From SAR86 cluster bacterium SAR86E (lineage in GTDB: Bacteria > Pseudomonadota > Gammaproteobacteria > Magnimaribacterales > D2472): 64,000 nt of DNA. Each line of letters opens with the position of its first letter. Position 1 is the stretch's first letter. The stretch spans positions 186,001 to 250,000 of the forward strand of contig AMWX01000012.1 of NCBI GenBank assembly GCA_000307935.1, given 5' to 3'. The notes under the pieces are model-generated. The model saw only the letters and a list, made by a program, of their open reading frames with translations. It was not told the DNA's origin and did not search any database. The translations under genes and the position numbers were made by a program. This document shows, one piece after another, positions 1 through 9,430 of this stretch.

Positions 1-953
1 TTGCACAGTTAGTTTATGGAACTAGAAATGAAATCAGTCAAATCCTTCATGGAAAAGATGATCGTTTAATAGTGATATGTGGTCCTTGCTCTATTCACGA
101 TCCTAAGTCCGCTCTTGAATATGCTCATCTTTTAAAAGAAGCAAGAGACTCGTTTAATTCTAACCTTCTTGTAATCATGCGAGTTTATTTTGAAAAACCA
201 AGAACAACTGTTGGTTGGAAAGGTTTAATCAATGATCCAGATATTGACGAAAGCTATGACGCAAATAAAGGATTAATGCTTGCAAGAAAAATCTTAAAAG
301 ATATTACTGAACTTGGATTGCCCGTTGGGACTGAATTCTTAGACCCTATCTCTCCTCAGTATGTTGCTGACTTAATTTCTTGGGGAGCAATTGGAGCCAG
401 AACAGCTGAAAGTCAATCTCACAGAGAGCTGGCCTCAGGAATATCATGCCCAATCGGAATTAAAAATGGTACAACAGGAGCTTTGAAGCCAGCAATCGAT
501 GGCATTCAAGCTGCAAACCACCCTCATGTATTCTTTTCAAATACAAAGGATGGTCGAGTTTCAATATATAAAACATCTGGAAATTCTGATTCTCATATCA
601 TTTTACGTGGTGGCAAAGAGCCAAATTTTTCTCGTGATGCTATAGAGCAGACTAGAATTGCTTTGACTGAAGCAGATGTCAATGAGTCGATAATGGTTGA
701 TGCCAGCCATGGGAATAGTCAAAAGCAATTTAAGAAACAAATAGAAGTTGTTGAAGATTTAAGCAATCAAATTGGCGATGGAAACTCTGCAATTCGAGGA
801 TTAATGCTTGAAAGTCATCTGATTGAGGGCAACCAAAGTATTACAGATAATCTGACCTATGGACAGAGCATTACTGATGCATGTATGAATTGGGCAGATA
901 CCTTGGATTGCTTGAAAAATGCAAGTGAAGCCGTGCAAAAGAGGCGAGGATAA
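1..953 (+). CDS. aroG: 3-deoxy-7-phosphoheptulonate (DAHP) synthase, class I, 5' end outside window
   Basis: This enzyme condenses phosphoenolpyruvate and erythrose 4-phosphate in the first step of the shikimate pathway. The reading frame is open to the left edge (first full codon at base 3), so the N-terminus is missing; about 316 of the usual 350 or so residues are visible. Motifs of the AroF/G/H family are clear: GPCSIHDP with the metal-binding Cys, KPRTTVGWKGL, GARTAESQSHRELASG, ILRGGKEPN and the terminal KRRG. Translation could also be read from a GTG at 72, but the residues before it (for example GKDDRLIVICGP) continue the family alignment, so that is not the true start. The stop directly abuts the start of the next gene. 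Which feedback isozyme this is cannot be told without the N-terminus. Confidence 0.95.
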   Translation, partial: AQLVYGTRNEISQILHGKDDRLIVICGPCSIHDPKSALEYAHLLKEARDSFNSNLLVIMRVYFEKPRTTVGWKGLINDPDIDESYDANKGLMLARKILKDITELGLPVGTEFLDPISPQYVADLISWGAIGARTAESQSHRELASGISCPIGIKNGTTGALKPAIDGIQAANHPHVFFSNTKDGRVSIYKTSGNSDSHIILRGGKEPNFSRDAIEQTRIALTEADVNESIMVDASHGNSQKQFKKQIEVVEDLSNQIGDGNSAIRGLMLESHLIEGNQSITDNLTYGQSITDACMNWADTLDCLKNASEAVQKRRG

Positions 954-1775
954 TTGAGCAGAGAAGATCGATTTAATTTTTCAATTCAAGAAGCAGAAAC
1001 CTTAGGGTTAGATTGTGCTGTCGTGCTTTCAGCAACAAAAGAAATTACCACTTCATTATCTTTACCAAACGAAATTGCTGCATTTTTGAAAGATAAGATC
1101 CCATTCATGAGTGATGATGAAATTTTGTCTCATGTTAATAGATTGATTGATTTAAAGTTAATAGCCTCAAAAACTCCAATGCACTCAAAGGAATTTAATA
1201 CTCAAAAAAATGTATATAAATTAAAATTGCCTCAAAATAATCCTAGTGCTGGAAAACGAAAACTCAATAACTCTTGGTCCCCCTCCATGCAAGCCTACGA
1301 GGTTCTGAGCATGGGAAAGATCAACAAAGAATTCATTGACAGTAAGGTTAATGAATTCAAAATGTATTGGCTAGAAAAGAATCAAGTTAGAGATAATTGG
1401 AATGTTTTGTTCGTAGACTTTATTCGCAGAGAATGGGTTAAAGCAAACTCAGATAATAAAGGTATGCCAGTTTGCATTCACGATGAATGGCTTCCATCTA
1501 CTGATGCGTTTGATATTTTAGAATTAGCCAATGTTTCAAAAAATGATGCATTAAAACACCTCAAGGAGTTTATACTTTACTGGAAAGAAAACGGTACTGC
1601 TCTTAGATCTTGGAATTCTAAATTTGTAGATTTTGTACGTAGAAAAGAATTAATTGGTTCCACTGAGGAAAGAAATGGTAAAAAAACTGACAGACATAAT
1701 GGACCTGGAGAATTTACAAAGCAGTTCACAGAAAGAACAAAAGATGACTCCTGGGCAGAAAACCTCGATCTCTGA
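954..1775 (+). CDS. DnaT-like replication protein with two tandem DNA-binding repeats
   Basis: The 273-residue product has an N-terminal region (about 1-75) of helical, winged-helix-like character. Two copies of a W-x-P ... EF-x-x-YW ... SWN/NWN-x-x-F-V-D-F-x-R-R module follow, at about residues 104-160 and 180-238. This pattern resembles the C-terminal single-strand DNA-binding domain of primosomal protein DnaT, which occurs once in E. coli DnaT. The start is a TTG that abuts the DAHP synthase stop (TAATTG), with a GAGG-type ribosome site inside the upstream gene. It overlaps the lambda-P-like gene that follows, which suggests a shared role in loading the replicative helicase. The family assignment is by motif reading only; a general replication or regulatory DNA-binding role is possible. 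Confidence 0.65.
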   Translation: MSREDRFNFSIQEAETLGLDCAVVLSATKEITTSLSLPNEIAAFLKDKIPFMSDDEILSHVNRLIDLKLIASKTPMHSKEFNTQKNVYKLKLPQNNPSAGKRKLNNSWSPSMQAYEVLSMGKINKEFIDSKVNEFKMYWLEKNQVRDNWNVLFVDFIRREWVKANSDNKGMPVCIHDEWLPSTDAFDILELANVSKNDALKHLKEFILYWKENGTALRSWNSKFVDFVRRKELIGSTEERNGKKTDRHNGPGEFTKQFTERTKDDSWAENLDL

Positions 1776-2325
1776 CCGCAAAGGCTTCATTGAAGCCATT
1801 GATAATCTCTTTTTGAAAATGGAACTGTCATATCATTATCAGTTTTATAAAGTCTTTGGGACTGATGATAGGCTGCGAGAGGCAAAAAAAATATGGGCTC
1901 AAAGCTTAAAAAAATATTCAACTGAAAGCATAGATGATGCAATTGAAAATGTTATTCAGTCTAATGACTACCTTCCTACACTAACTGAGATACTCAAAGC
2001 ATGTGCGAAAACTTCTGGAATAAAAGATATACCTAGTCCACAAGAAGCATTTATAGAAGCTCAAAAATCATCAAGTCCAAGAAAACCCTATCCATGGAGC
2101 CATCCAATAGTCTATTGGGCCGGAAGAGAAATGGGATGGGACATTTTAAACAATTCACAAAAAAATAATGATTCATTTGAAATATATACAAAAATTTATC
2201 GTCGCATGATTGGTGAAATGAAAAATGGGAAAAAATTTAATATTTCAGCTGAGCACCGTGCAGACAAACCCCGCTCATTAGATACAGAATTACTGGAGAG
2301 TTTGAGGAAGAAGCACAATTTATAA
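1744..2325 (+). CDS. Replication protein P-like helicase loader
   Basis: The product of about 193 residues resembles phage lambda replication protein P, which delivers the DnaB helicase to origins. Shared features are an N-terminal helix (AIDNLFLKMELSYHYQF), a W-x-x-x-L-x-x-Y segment, the YLPTLTEILKAC stretch matching the family's flP-s-x-x-e-F motif, and YPWSHPIVYWAGREMGWD matching the YPW...YW region of lambda P. The frame is open from 1654, but an ATG at 1744 gives a 32-bp overlap with the previous gene, fits the start of similarity and is preferred. No other phage genes are nearby, so this looks like a resident chromosomal gene paired with the DnaT-like gene. Interaction with DnaB is inferred. 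Confidence 0.65.
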   Translation: MTPGQKTSISDRKGFIEAIDNLFLKMELSYHYQFYKVFGTDDRLREAKKIWAQSLKKYSTESIDDAIENVIQSNDYLPTLTEILKACAKTSGIKDIPSPQEAFIEAQKSSSPRKPYPWSHPIVYWAGREMGWDILNNSQKNNDSFEIYTKIYRRMIGEMKNGKKFNISAEHRADKPRSLDTELLESLRKKHNL

Positions 2326-2370
2326 ATGTAAAGTATATTTTACAATTAAGATGAACTATAATCCTTGCCC

Positions 2371-2400
2371 TTGGTCACAATAATAGTTTTTGGTTAAAAT
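2371..2400 (+). promoter_or_regulatory. Possible sigma-70 promoter for the RND operon
   Basis: TTGGTC (2371-2376) and TAAAAT (2395-2400) are 18 bases apart and lie just before the adaptor gene at 2419. The 93-base gap is AT-rich, so chance matches are likely and this is a weak call. Confidence 0.25.
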
Positions 2401-2418
2401 TTTAAATTTATAAGCAAG

Positions 2419-3300
2419 ATGTCGAAAAACGTTAGGATTTCACTTTACATACTAATTCCTGTAATTATATGGATGATTTCTGGGCAATTCGTCCAAGAAA
2501 GTGAACAAGAAGAAAAGATAAACGATGAATTAACATCTGTTGTTGTTTCTAAAAGTGAATCTGTTTTTTTTTCACCATCAATTAAACTAAATTCCTCGGC
2601 TACATCTGAAAAAAGAGTAACAATATTAGCTAAGACTTCAGGAGAAGTTATGCCAAATAATGTGTCGCAAGGGGACTGGGTTGAAAAAGACCAGGTTCTT
2701 TGTAGGCTTGGTGTTGTAGAACTAAATCGAACTGAGGTTAAGGCTCCTTTCAAAGGATATATTGAGAGAATTGTAAAACCTGGAAATTACCTTACCAGGG
2801 GTCAGGCATGTGCAGTAATTATTGAATTAGATCCAATTACATTTATTGCTGAGGTGCCGGAAACAGAAATCAAGAGAGTGCTTCTAAATCAAAAGGTTTT
2901 TATTACCCTAGTTACAGGTGAAACAATTGAAAGTAATTTAAGTTTTGTTTCAAAAAGTGCGTCTCCATCGACACGAACTTTCAGAGTGGAAGCTAAAATT
3001 TCAAACGCTAATGGGAAAATTAGAGATGGTATAACAGGGACAATGGTAATTAGAACAAATAAAATCCTTGCAAATAAAATTTCTCCATCAATTTTATTAC
3101 TGTCAGATAAAGGAAATCTTGGAGTGCGATCTGTTGAAGAGGGAAATATTGTTAAATTTTTGCCTATTAAAATTATTGAAGATACAAATGATGGATTATG
3201 GGTTACTGGAATAGCCAATCAAACTAATCTTATTACAGTAGGTCAAGGGTTTGTGGAGAATGGAGAAATAGTGAAAACAGCCGACTTGTCCGATCTATGA
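2419..3300 (+). CDS. RND efflux periplasmic adaptor (membrane fusion protein)
   Basis: The 293-residue adaptor would link the inner-membrane RND pump to an outer-membrane channel. An N-terminal membrane anchor spans about residues 7-25. Residues about 68-100 (TSGEVMPNNVSQGDWVEKDQ) form the first half of a lipoyl/barrel-sandwich domain, and KAPFKGYIERIVKPGNYLTRG forms the second. A beta-barrel domain (VPETEIKRV and beyond) and a membrane-proximal region follow. The two lipoyl halves are almost adjacent, so the long coiled-coil hairpin of AcrA-type adaptors is essentially absent, which explains the short length. The gene overlaps the pump gene by ATGA, implying coupled translation. No TolC-like channel gene is nearby. 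Confidence 0.85.
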   Translation: MSKNVRISLYILIPVIIWMISGQFVQESEQEEKINDELTSVVVSKSESVFFSPSIKLNSSATSEKRVTILAKTSGEVMPNNVSQGDWVEKDQVLCRLGVVELNRTEVKAPFKGYIERIVKPGNYLTRGQACAVIIELDPITFIAEVPETEIKRVLLNQKVFITLVTGETIESNLSFVSKSASPSTRTFRVEAKISNANGKIRDGITGTMVIRTNKILANKISPSILLLSDKGNLGVRSVEEGNIVKFLPIKIIEDTNDGLWVTGIANQTNLITVGQGFVENGEIVKTADLSDL

Positions 3301-6300
3301 TTAAAATTGTAGATTTTGCTTTATCAAAAGCAAGAACTACTCTTGCTCTAGCTTTGCTAGTTATTATTGCCGGATCCATTGCTAGGTCCTCCTTGGGCGT
3401 TGCAGCTGACCCAAATATTCAATTACCCTTAGTAAGCGTCTCGGTTTTTTTAGATGGTGCCTCCCCAGAAGATGCCTCAAGACTTATAGCGCGGCCATTA
3501 GAAACTAGGCTTAGAAGTGTTCCAGGGGTAAAAGAACTTTCATCATCTGCAAGATTAAGTTACGCAAGAATTGTCGCTGAGTTTGAGGTTGGCTACAGCA
3601 TTGATACTGCTTTAAGAGATATCAAGCAAGCAGTTGAAGAGGTTAAATTTGAACTTCCAAGAGAAGCTGAAGATCCGCAAATTAGAGAGTATTCTTTTGC
3701 AATGTTCCCAGTGATGAATCTTAGCCTGGTTGGATCAGCATCAGTAAGGCAGAAAGTATTCATAGCTCGTGAACTGCAAGATAGATTAGAGTCAATAAGC
3801 GAAGTGCTAGCAGCTGACCTTGTGGGTGTGCCTGAGGAGGTGCTAGTAGGGATTATAGATAAATCCAAAATGGAAACATATGGAATTACCCTTAATCAAT
3901 TATATAACGCTATTTCAAGCAACAACTTGATCATACCTGGTGGAGCTCAAGATACAGGCTCGGGTAAATTTAATATTGAGGTACCTGGAATTTTTGAAAC
4001 AGCTGAGGATGTTTACAATATTCCAATAAAAGTAACTCAAGATGCTGTTGTAACTCTAAGTGATATTGGGGAAATTAAGAGGACCTTTAAAGATTATTCT
4101 TCTTTTGCGAAAGTTAATGGAGAGGATGCAATCACTCTTGAGATAAGAATAAGAGTTGGTGCAAATGCAATTGATGCTAAGAATAAAATTTTGCAAACTG
4201 TTTCTAATTTTCAAGATACTTTACCAAGCAATCTAACAATAGTTAAAACAAATGATGAGACTGTTTGGGCAGAAATGATGATTTCTGAGCTAGAGGGAAA
4301 TATTATCACTGCTATTTTCCTAGTAATGGTTCTTGTAATTGCAAGCATGGGCGTAAGAGTTGGAATGCTTGTTGGCCTTTCAATTCCGTTCTGTTTTTTA
4401 TTAACATTTATAGTTTTAAAAGTTATCGGTATTGAGTTTAATTTTTTAGTTATGATGGGTCTGCTTCTAGGCCTTGGAATGCTTATCGATGGCTCTATTG
4501 TAGTTACTGAATATGCAGATAGAAAAATTTCTGAGGGCTTGAATAGGTTAGAGGCTTATCGATTGGCTTCAAAAAGAATGTTCTACCCAATTCTTTCATC
4601 AACTGCTACAACAATTGCAGCGTTTATTCCTCTAATTTTCTGGCCAGGCTTTACTGGTCAATTTATGCGCTTTCTTCCAGTAACAGTTTTTATTGTATTA
4701 AGCGCTTCTCTTGTCTATGCAATGATTGTGACGCCTGTAATTGGATCAATTTTTGGTCAAAGAAGATCAACGCTTGTTTCTGGTGATAATGAGGAAACTG
4801 GTGAAATTGTATTTGATAAAATTTCAGCTTTTTATGGAAAGTGGTTAAGGGTATTTGTTAAAAATCCTGGTGAAACTTTAATAGCTGTTTTAATGCTACT
4901 TTGGTTTCTTGGGTATGCGATGTATGGGACTTTTGGAAAAGGGACCATTTATTTTGCTGAAGTGGACCCGTTTGCTGCTGAAATAAATATCAGGGCACGT
5001 GGTAATTTTTCAGCTGTTGAATCAAAAGAAATTATGGAAAGAGTGGAAACTAGAATTTCTTCAGTCAATGGAATAGAAAATTTATATCTTACAACTGGTT
5101 CTCAGTGGTTCAACTCAGGTGGTGATACCATGGCCAGAGGTTTTCTTGAGGTTAAAGATACCGGAGATGGTCAATTTACAGGTAATCAAGTAATTCAAGA
5201 TGTGCAAAGTGCTGTTGCAGCAATCCCAGGAATAATAGTTGAAATAAAGCCTGAAGAAGGTGGTCCCTCTTTTAGCTCTCCAATAGAGCTAGGTATTTTT
5301 GGAAATAGTGAACAACGAGTCGCGAGTGTGACAGAAAAGATTGAACAATATATGCAAGAGGAAGTCGTTGGCTTGAAAAATATAAGATCAACACTGCCAC
5401 ATCCACTAATTGAGTGGAAAGTTGAAGTTGATAAACAAAAAGCTGCTCAGCTCGGAGTGAGTATGATCGATATAGGAGCATTAGTTCAAATGCTAACCAA
5501 TGGATTTAAAGTTGGTGAATATCGACCAGATGATTCAAAAGATGAAATTGAGATAAGAGCTAGATTTGATAGTGAACTAAGATCGTTAAGTGGCATTAAA
5601 GATTTAAAAGTTAATTCGATCAATGGCTTAATTCCTATCAGCACATTTATTGAACTGATCCCATCTCAAAATCGCCAGTCTGTAGTTCGACGAAATGGAA
5701 AATTCTTTCATGAAATTGGATTGGCAACTGAGTCGGGGTATTTGCCTAGTGATAAAGTAAAAGAAATGGGTGCTTGGTTAGAGATGCAAGATTTTGGACC
5801 CGGTATTAATACTAAATTTAGAGGTCAACAAGAAGAAACGGAGGAAGTAACAGCTTTTTTAAGTGGCGCTGCATTAACTGCATTAGCATTAATGTTAATT
5901 TTACTGGTTACTCAATTCAATAATTTTTATCAATCCATTCTAGTTTTAAGTGCCGTATTTATGTCTGTAGTTGGTGTTTTAACAGGTCTTCTAATTATGG
6001 GTAAACCTTTTAGCACCACTATGAATGGCATTGCCATTGTGGCTTTGTCTGGAATCGTGGTGAACAATAATATTGTCTTAATTGATACATTCAATAGATT
6101 AACTCGAGAGTTTCCAGATCTTATAAAAGAAGATGTAATAATGAAGACATGTAAACAACGACTAAGGCCAATCTTACTTACTACCACTACTACGATTTTT
6201 GGACTCTTGCCGCTTGCGGTAGGAGTGAGTATTGATGTTTTGTCGAGAGAAATTATTATTGGAAGTCGGGTTGTAGAATGGTGGACACTGCTTGCTTCAT

Positions 6301-6428
6301 CAATTGTTTTTGGTTTGTCATTTAGTACAATCTTGACTTTAATTTTCACTCCAGCTGCTCTGATACTTCCCTCTCGAATCAAGGCATGGCTTCAGGCAAG
6401 ATATGGTCTATTTAAAACTTCAACTTGA
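3297..6428 (+). CDS. RND-family efflux permease
   Basis: The 1043-residue pump matches the length and layout of AcrB-type RND permeases: a first membrane helix near residues 8-28, a periplasmic porter domain, a membrane block from about 335 to 480, a second porter domain and a C-terminal block from about 860 to 1025. In the membrane helix equivalent to AcrB TM4 the sequence is GMLIDGSIVVTEY, so the AcrB Asp407-Asp408 pair is Asp-Gly here. In the TM10 equivalent, GIVVNNNIVLID has Asn where AcrB has the relay Lys940. The family is clear, but the proton relay differs from the model pumps and the substrate cannot be told. It is co-transcribed with the adaptor. Confidence 0.9.
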   Translation: MIKIVDFALSKARTTLALALLVIIAGSIARSSLGVAADPNIQLPLVSVSVFLDGASPEDASRLIARPLETRLRSVPGVKELSSSARLSYARIVAEFEVGYSIDTALRDIKQAVEEVKFELPREAEDPQIREYSFAMFPVMNLSLVGSASVRQKVFIARELQDRLESISEVLAADLVGVPEEVLVGIIDKSKMETYGITLNQLYNAISSNNLIIPGGAQDTGSGKFNIEVPGIFETAEDVYNIPIKVTQDAVVTLSDIGEIKRTFKDYSSFAKVNGEDAITLEIRIRVGANAIDAKNKILQTVSNFQDTLPSNLTIVKTNDETVWAEMMISELEGNIITAIFLVMVLVIASMGVRVGMLVGLSIPFCFLLTFIVLKVIGIEFNFLVMMGLLLGLGMLIDGSIVVTEYADRKISEGLNRLEAYRLASKRMFYPILSSTATTIAAFIPLIFWPGFTGQFMRFLPVTVFIVLSASLVYAMIVTPVIGSIFGQRRSTLVSGDNEETGEIVFDKISAFYGKWLRVFVKNPGETLIAVLMLLWFLGYAMYGTFGKGTIYFAEVDPFAAEINIRARGNFSAVESKEIMERVETRISSVNGIENLYLTTGSQWFNSGGDTMARGFLEVKDTGDGQFTGNQVIQDVQSAVAAIPGIIVEIKPEEGGPSFSSPIELGIFGNSEQRVASVTEKIEQYMQEEVVGLKNIRSTLPHPLIEWKVEVDKQKAAQLGVSMIDIGALVQMLTNGFKVGEYRPDDSKDEIEIRARFDSELRSLSGIKDLKVNSINGLIPISTFIELIPSQNRQSVVRRNGKFFHEIGLATESGYLPSDKVKEMGAWLEMQDFGPGINTKFRGQQEETEEVTAFLSGAALTALALMLILLVTQFNNFYQSILVLSAVFMSVVGVLTGLLIMGKPFSTTMNGIAIVALSGIVVNNNIVLIDTFNRLTREFPDLIKEDVIMKTCKQRLRPILLTTTTTIFGLLPLAVGVSIDVLSREIIIGSRVVEWWTLLASSIVFGLSFSTILTLIFTPAALILPSRIKAWLQARYGLFKTST

Positions 6429-6462
6429 GTGCTCAAAAAAATAGCATCGGTTACAATAAAGC

Positions 6463-6681
6463 ATGACTAAAAAAAACACAGTAAATTTTGAATCTTCTTT
6501 AAAGAAACTCGAAGAGATTGTAAGTAAACTTGAAGATGGTGACATAAGTCTAGAAGATAGCGTTAAATCATTCGAAGAGGGAATTGGATTGGTTAAAGAA
6601 TGTCAAAAACAACTCTCTGATGCGGAGCTAAAAGTAAAAAAACTTTTAGAAAGCGGCGATACAGTAGATCTGGATAGCTAA
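6463..6681 (+). CDS. xseB: Exodeoxyribonuclease VII small subunit
   Basis: The 72-residue helical protein carries the XseB signature: FESSLKKLEEIVSKLEDG near residues 9-26 and a charged tail, with the usual length for the family. It partners XseA in degrading single-stranded DNA; xseA is not in this window. It stands just ahead of ispA and dxs, the order common in gammaproteobacteria, and only nine bases separate it from ispA, so the three genes are probably one transcript. Confidence 0.93.
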   Translation: MTKKNTVNFESSLKKLEEIVSKLEDGDISLEDSVKSFEEGIGLVKECQKQLSDAELKVKKLLESGDTVDLDS

Positions 6682-6690
6682 GATTGAGTT

Positions 6691-7560
6691 ATGTCTTTAA
6701 GCTTTCTATCTGAATGCAAAGTGAAGGTATTGAATCGAATAGATTCACTTCTCCCAGATACCAGTAAGATTATTTCATCCATGCGATATTCTGCTCTTGC
6801 AGATAGTAAATGCATTCGAGCCGGATTAATCTTTGCTTCTGGAAAGCTAAACAATGAAATTTCTAATTCTGCATTAATTGATATGGCCACAAGTATTGAG
6901 CTCATGCATACATACTCCCTGATTCATGATGACCTACCATCAATGGATAATGATCACATAAGAAGAGGTCAACCTACTAGTCACATTAAATTTAATGAAG
7001 CTACGGCAATCTTAACCGGAGATGCTCTTCAGGCTTTAGCTTATGAGACTATTGTTTCATCAAGTGCAATAAATCAAGTTCAAAAAATTTCCTCCATTGC
7101 TGCACTTACCAAGGCATGCGGGCATCAAGGCATGATTCTTGGCCAACAATATGACTTAGATGCTGAAGATGGGAATTATGATGATATTCAAAAAATCCAT
7201 GAACTTAAAACAGGTAAATTAATACAAGTTGCAATGACTATGCCACATCTTGGCATTGAGCAACAAAGCAATCAACTAATTGTTCTAGACCAAATTGGCA
7301 AAGATCTCGGTCTTGCTTTTCAAATCATGGATGATGTTTTGGAAGCATCATCAGACTCTAATACACTTGGAAAAAGTAATCAGTCCGATTTATTAAATAA
7401 AAAATTAACTTATGTAAGTGTCTTTGGTAAGCAAGAGTCAGTAAATCAAGCTAAGACTTTGTCAAATGCATGTATTGAAAAATTAGAAAGTTCATTTAAT
7501 AAACAAGAGGCAGCAGACTTAATTGAGCTGGCAAAATTTATGGTTACAAGAAAAAGTTAA
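6691..7560 (+). CDS. ispA: Farnesyl diphosphate synthase (short-chain polyprenyl synthase)
   Basis: IspA adds isopentenyl diphosphate to make geranyl and farnesyl diphosphate. The 289-residue protein carries the first aspartate-rich motif in SLIHDDLPSMDNDHIRRG (about residues 72-89), the conserved GQ and KTG segments (GHQGMILGQQYD, ELKTGKLI), and the second aspartate-rich region in FQIMDDVLEASSD (about 211-223). There the usual DDxxD reads DDVLE, a conservative change of the last Asp to Glu. The gene lies one base before the preferred dxs start, so isoprenoid synthesis genes are coupled here. The exact chain-length product cannot be fixed from sequence alone. Confidence 0.93.
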   Translation: MSLSFLSECKVKVLNRIDSLLPDTSKIISSMRYSALADSKCIRAGLIFASGKLNNEISNSALIDMATSIELMHTYSLIHDDLPSMDNDHIRRGQPTSHIKFNEATAILTGDALQALAYETIVSSSAINQVQKISSIAALTKACGHQGMILGQQYDLDAEDGNYDDIQKIHELKTGKLIQVAMTMPHLGIEQQSNQLIVLDQIGKDLGLAFQIMDDVLEASSDSNTLGKSNQSDLLNKKLTYVSVFGKQESVNQAKTLSNACIEKLESSFNKQEAADLIELAKFMVTRKS

Positions 7561-7561
7561 G

Positions 7562-9430
7562 ATGAAAATATTTTCAGAAATTCCATCCAGCCCACCGAAA
7601 ACTCCTACTTTAGATAAAGTAAATTTACCTAAAGATATAAAAAATTTAACTTCTATTGAGCTTAAGGCTTTGGCTGATGATGTTCGAGCGCATATGCTTT
7701 ATTGTGTTGGTCAGAGTGGCGGCCATCTTGGTGGAGGATTAGGGGTTGTTGAACTAACGGTTGTTTTGCACCATCTTTATGACACGCCTGATGACAAAAT
7801 AATTTGGGATGTAGGTCATCAAGCTTATCCTCATAAAATTCTTACAGGAAGAAAAGATAAACTGACTTCAATTCGACACAAAGATGGATTAGCTCCATTC
7901 CCAAATCGCGAGGAGAGTTCATATGATGCTTTTGGTGTTGGGCATTCAAGCACATCTATTAGCGCTGCGCTTGGTATGGCGATTGCAAACAATGATACAA
8001 ATAAAAAAGTTGTTGCAGTAATAGGCGATGGTGCTATGACTGCCGGCATGGCATTTGAAGGTTTAGCTCATGCAGGGCATATAAAACCGAACATGCTAAT
8101 TATTTTAAATGATAATGATATGTCTATCTCAGAAAATGTAGGTGGATTAAATAATTATTTTTCAAGGATTTGGGCTTCAAAGGTTTACAAGGGAATTAGA
8201 AAAAGTGGTAAAAGTTTTTTAGAAAACCTTCCTCAGGCTCACCATATTGCTAGAAAAGTTGAAACCCAAATGAAGGCCATGGTTGCACCTGGGAGTATTT
8301 TTGAAGAATTAGGTTTAAATTATATTGGCCCAATAGACGGTCATGATATAGCCGAGCTGATGACTGTTATTGGGAATTTAAGAGACTTCGAGGGTCCGCA
8401 ATTTTTGCATGTAATTACAAAAAAAGGCGCTGGGTTAGATCCTGCAGAAGCAGATAGAATTGGCTTTCATGCAATTGGAAAAATCAAACCATTGGATGCA
8501 ATCAATAAAAAAAATGGTCCAAAATATCAAGATGTTTTTGGCCAATGGATTGTTGATATGGCTAAAGTGGATCAAGACTTAATAGCAATTACTCCTGCAA
8601 TGCGAGAAGGTTCAGGGCTTGTGAGCTTTAGTAAAGAGTTTCCTGAAAGGTTTTTTGATGTTGCCATTGCCGAGCAGCATGCTGTAACTCTTGCTGCTGG
8701 AATGGCATGTGAAGAAAAGAAACCTATTGTTGCAATTTACTCAACCTTTCTTCAGCGAGCCTATGATCAGCTAATCCATGATGTAGCGTTGCAGAATTTA
8801 AATGTGCTTTTTGCAATTGATCGAGCTGGGCTCGTAGGTGAGGATGGCCCTACTCACTCAGGTAATTATGATCTTACTTATCTTAGATGTATCCCAAATA
8901 TGGTGATTGCTGTCCCGGCAGATGAAAATGAAACAAGAAAATTACTTACCACTGCTTTCATGCATAAGGGTCCAGCTGCTGTGAGATATCCAAGAGGTGG
9001 CGGAGTGAATTCAACTATAGAACCAGAACTTAGTCCAGTACAAATTGGTAAAGGTAGAGTAATCAATAATCAAGCATCAGATATACTCGTGCTAAATTTT
9101 GGTGCTTTAATTGGAACTGCTGAGGAAGTTGCACAAGAACTAAAAGCCACTTTATTAGATATGAGATTTGTAAAACCATTAGATAAAGAATTAATGGATG
9201 AGTACTCCAAGAAGAAATCACTGATTGTTACTATTGAAGATGGGGTTATGACAGGAGGAGCAGGTTCAGCAGTAAATGAATGGATTCAGGAAAATAACAT
9301 GAAGCAGAAAATCATTATTTGCGGAATACCAGATAAGTTTATTGAGCACGCAAGTCGCGAAGAGATGTTGGAGATGGCTGGTCTTGATAAAAAAGGAATC
9401 CTTTCTAAAGTTAAGAATTATTTATCTTAG
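7562..9430 (+). CDS. dxs: 1-deoxy-D-xylulose-5-phosphate synthase
   Basis: Dxs is the thiamine-diphosphate enzyme that joins pyruvate and glyceraldehyde 3-phosphate to start the MEP isoprenoid pathway. The 622-residue length matches the family. Visible motifs are [20 protein letters not shown] near the N-terminus, [16 protein letters not shown], the ThDP-binding [14 protein letters not shown] followed by LNDNDMSIS, and the transketolase pyrimidine domain with [17 protein letters not shown]. The frame is open from 7523, inside ispA, but the ATG at 7562 directly follows the ispA stop and gives the standard N-terminus. The last bases overlap the convergent ribA gene. Confidence 0.97.
   Translation: MKIFSEIPSSPPKTPTLDKVNLPKDIKNLTSIELKALADDVRAHMLYCVGQSGGHLGGGLGVVELTVVLHHLYDTPDDKIIWDVGHQAYPHKILTGRKDKLTSIRHKDGLAPFPNREESSYDAFGVGHSSTSISAALGMAIANNDTNKKVVAVIGDGAMTAGMAFEGLAHAGHIKPNMLIILNDNDMSISENVGGLNNYFSRIWASKVYKGIRKSGKSFLENLPQAHHIARKVETQMKAMVAPGSIFEELGLNYIGPIDGHDIAELMTVIGNLRDFEGPQFLHVITKKGAGLDPAEADRIGFHAIGKIKPLDAINKKNGPKYQDVFGQWIVDMAKVDQDLIAITPAMREGSGLVSFSKEFPERFFDVAIAEQHAVTLAAGMACEEKKPIVAIYSTFLQRAYDQLIHDVALQNLNVLFAIDRAGLVGEDGPTHSGNYDLTYLRCIPNMVIAVPADENETRKLLTTAFMHKGPAAVRYPRGGGVNSTIEPELSPVQIGKGRVINNQASDILVLNFGALIGTAEEVAQELKATLLDMRFVKPLDKELMDEYSKKKSLIVTIEDGVMTGGAGSAVNEWIQENNMKQKIIICGIPDKFIEHASREEMLEMAGLDKKGILSKVKNYLS

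Noticed and set aside
5930-6382. A 150-residue open frame antisense to the RND pump
   Set aside because: It mirrors membrane-helix codons of the pump, lacks a ribosome site and matches no known family.
6423-6440. TTGAGTGCTCAA with an A-run after the RND pump gene
   Set aside because: The stem is only five pairs with a two-base loop and the following run is A, not T, on the coding strand.
7523-7561. An upstream start for dxs inside ispA
   Set aside because: It adds 13 residues that do not fit the family, and the ATG at 7562 directly follows the ispA stop.
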